Shown here piece after piece: positions 63,620 through 64,000 of a stretch of 64,000 nucleotides of DNA. The position numbers and the translations under genes were made by a program. The DNA comes from Pararobbsia silviterrae (GTDB lineage Bacteria; Pseudomonadota; Gammaproteobacteria; Burkholderiales; Burkholderiaceae): NCBI RefSeq assembly GCF_003628125.1, contig NZ_RBZU01000003.1, forward strand, positions 310,001 through 374,000. Reading direction: 5' to 3'. The notes below the pieces were generated by a model. It made no database searches. It was not told the origin of the DNA and was given only the letters and a program-made list of their open reading frames with translations. Each line of letters starts with the position of its first letter. Position 1 is the stretch's first letter.

Positions 63620-64000
63620 ATGCTGAAAAACATCACTATTCGCGGTGGCCTGACCTTGGTCATCGGGATCTTTGTTGCCTTCCTGGTCGTCGTGATCGGG
63701 GTCGGGTTCGCGGGCCTCAAGCTCGCCAACACCGGGCTGCATCAAGTGCAACACAACTCGTCGGCGCTTTCGAGTCTCAAGACCAGTTCCGAAAAGCTGC
63801 TCAAGGTCCGCCTCGCGCTCGGCACCTACGAGACGCTGTTCAGCGTCGGCAAGCAGACCGACGATCTGCTGCCCGCCGCGCACAAGGTTCTCGTGGAGTC
63901 GAACAACGATTTCGCCCAATACATGAACACGCCGTTCTCCTCGCCCGACGAACAGGCACTGGCCGACACCGTCGCCAAGGCGCGCAAGACGCTCGTCGAC
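63620..64000 (+). CDS. Methyl-accepting chemotaxis protein, N-terminal part (cut by window edge)
   Basis: 127 codons are visible. MLKNITIRGGLTLVIGIFVA begins the first transmembrane helix; the periplasmic start (LKLANTGLHQVQHNSSALSS then LKTSSEKLLKVRLALGTYE) is the Tar-type four-helix ligand domain. GGGGA precedes ATG 63620. The HAMP and signalling domains lie outside the window. Confidence 0.85.
   Translation, partial: MLKNITIRGGLTLVIGIFVAFLVVVIGVGFAGLKLANTGLHQVQHNSSALSSLKTSSEKLLKVRLALGTYETLFSVGKQTDDLLPAAHKVLVESNNDFAQYMNTPFSSPDEQALADTVAKARKTLVD

Overview
The window is a high-GC Gram-negative chromosome segment, most likely from the Burkholderiaceae (Burkholderia sensu lato). The evidence is the housekeeping order spoT-rpoZ-gmk-yicC / rph-rdgB-hemW, a minC-minD-minE operon, two OmpC-type porins of the Burkholderia kind, greB beside tRNA-Arg, and dense IclR/LysR/TetR-controlled catabolic clusters. 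The genus cannot be fixed from the sequence alone.

Layout. 1-4.8 kb: a TetR-controlled operon (TauD/AtsK-like dioxygenase, aldehyde dehydrogenase, acyl-CoA ligase) with a perfect 17-bp palindrome between it and the regulator. 4.8-12.3 kb: amino-acid permease, tRNA-Thr, small ORFs, secreted chorismate mutase, CspA, porin, a lone IS402-type N-terminal domain protein, tRNA-Arg, greB. 12.5-20 kb: the core spoT...hemW block, ending at tRNA-Ser(TGA).

20.2-39.6 kb: a 19.4-kb integrative element in the 3' end of tRNA-Ser, bounded by a 21-bp direct repeat. It has a P4-type tyrosine integrase, a 957-aa primase/helicase, an AlpA regulator, an operon of small overlapping ORFs, and GGGAACA iterons near both ends, as expected of a P4-like satellite. 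Its cargo is two compact multigene operons that look like anti-phage defence. One is Fic + STAND-type NTPase + 791-aa partner (29.7-34.6 kb, minus strand). The other is an AT-rich operon of helical-repeat histidine kinase + receiver-only regulator + PIN nuclease (36.3-39.1 kb, plus strand), which resembles Detocs but with a nuclease as candidate effector. A serine recombinase and a MITE-like element lie between them. Just outside the right attachment repeat is the decayed 5' end of a second integrase, so this tRNA-Ser has been used more than once.

40.4-53 kb: an NHL-repeat lipoprotein, then a catabolic locus (two dehydrogenases, porin, ACS-type MFS transporter, IclR regulator, HpcH/HpaI aldolase, LigI-like amidohydrolase, flavin reductase, cupin) of unknown substrate, then pyrrolidone-carboxylate peptidase. 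53-64 kb: LysR/DHA2 transporter pair, hypothetical exported proteins, a diguanylate cyclase, a ClC channel, a 40-aa lipoprotein, the min operon, and the start of a chemotaxis receptor cut by the window edge.

All calls come from reading the sequence. No database search was run, so family names rest on motifs and precise functions are marked as inference.
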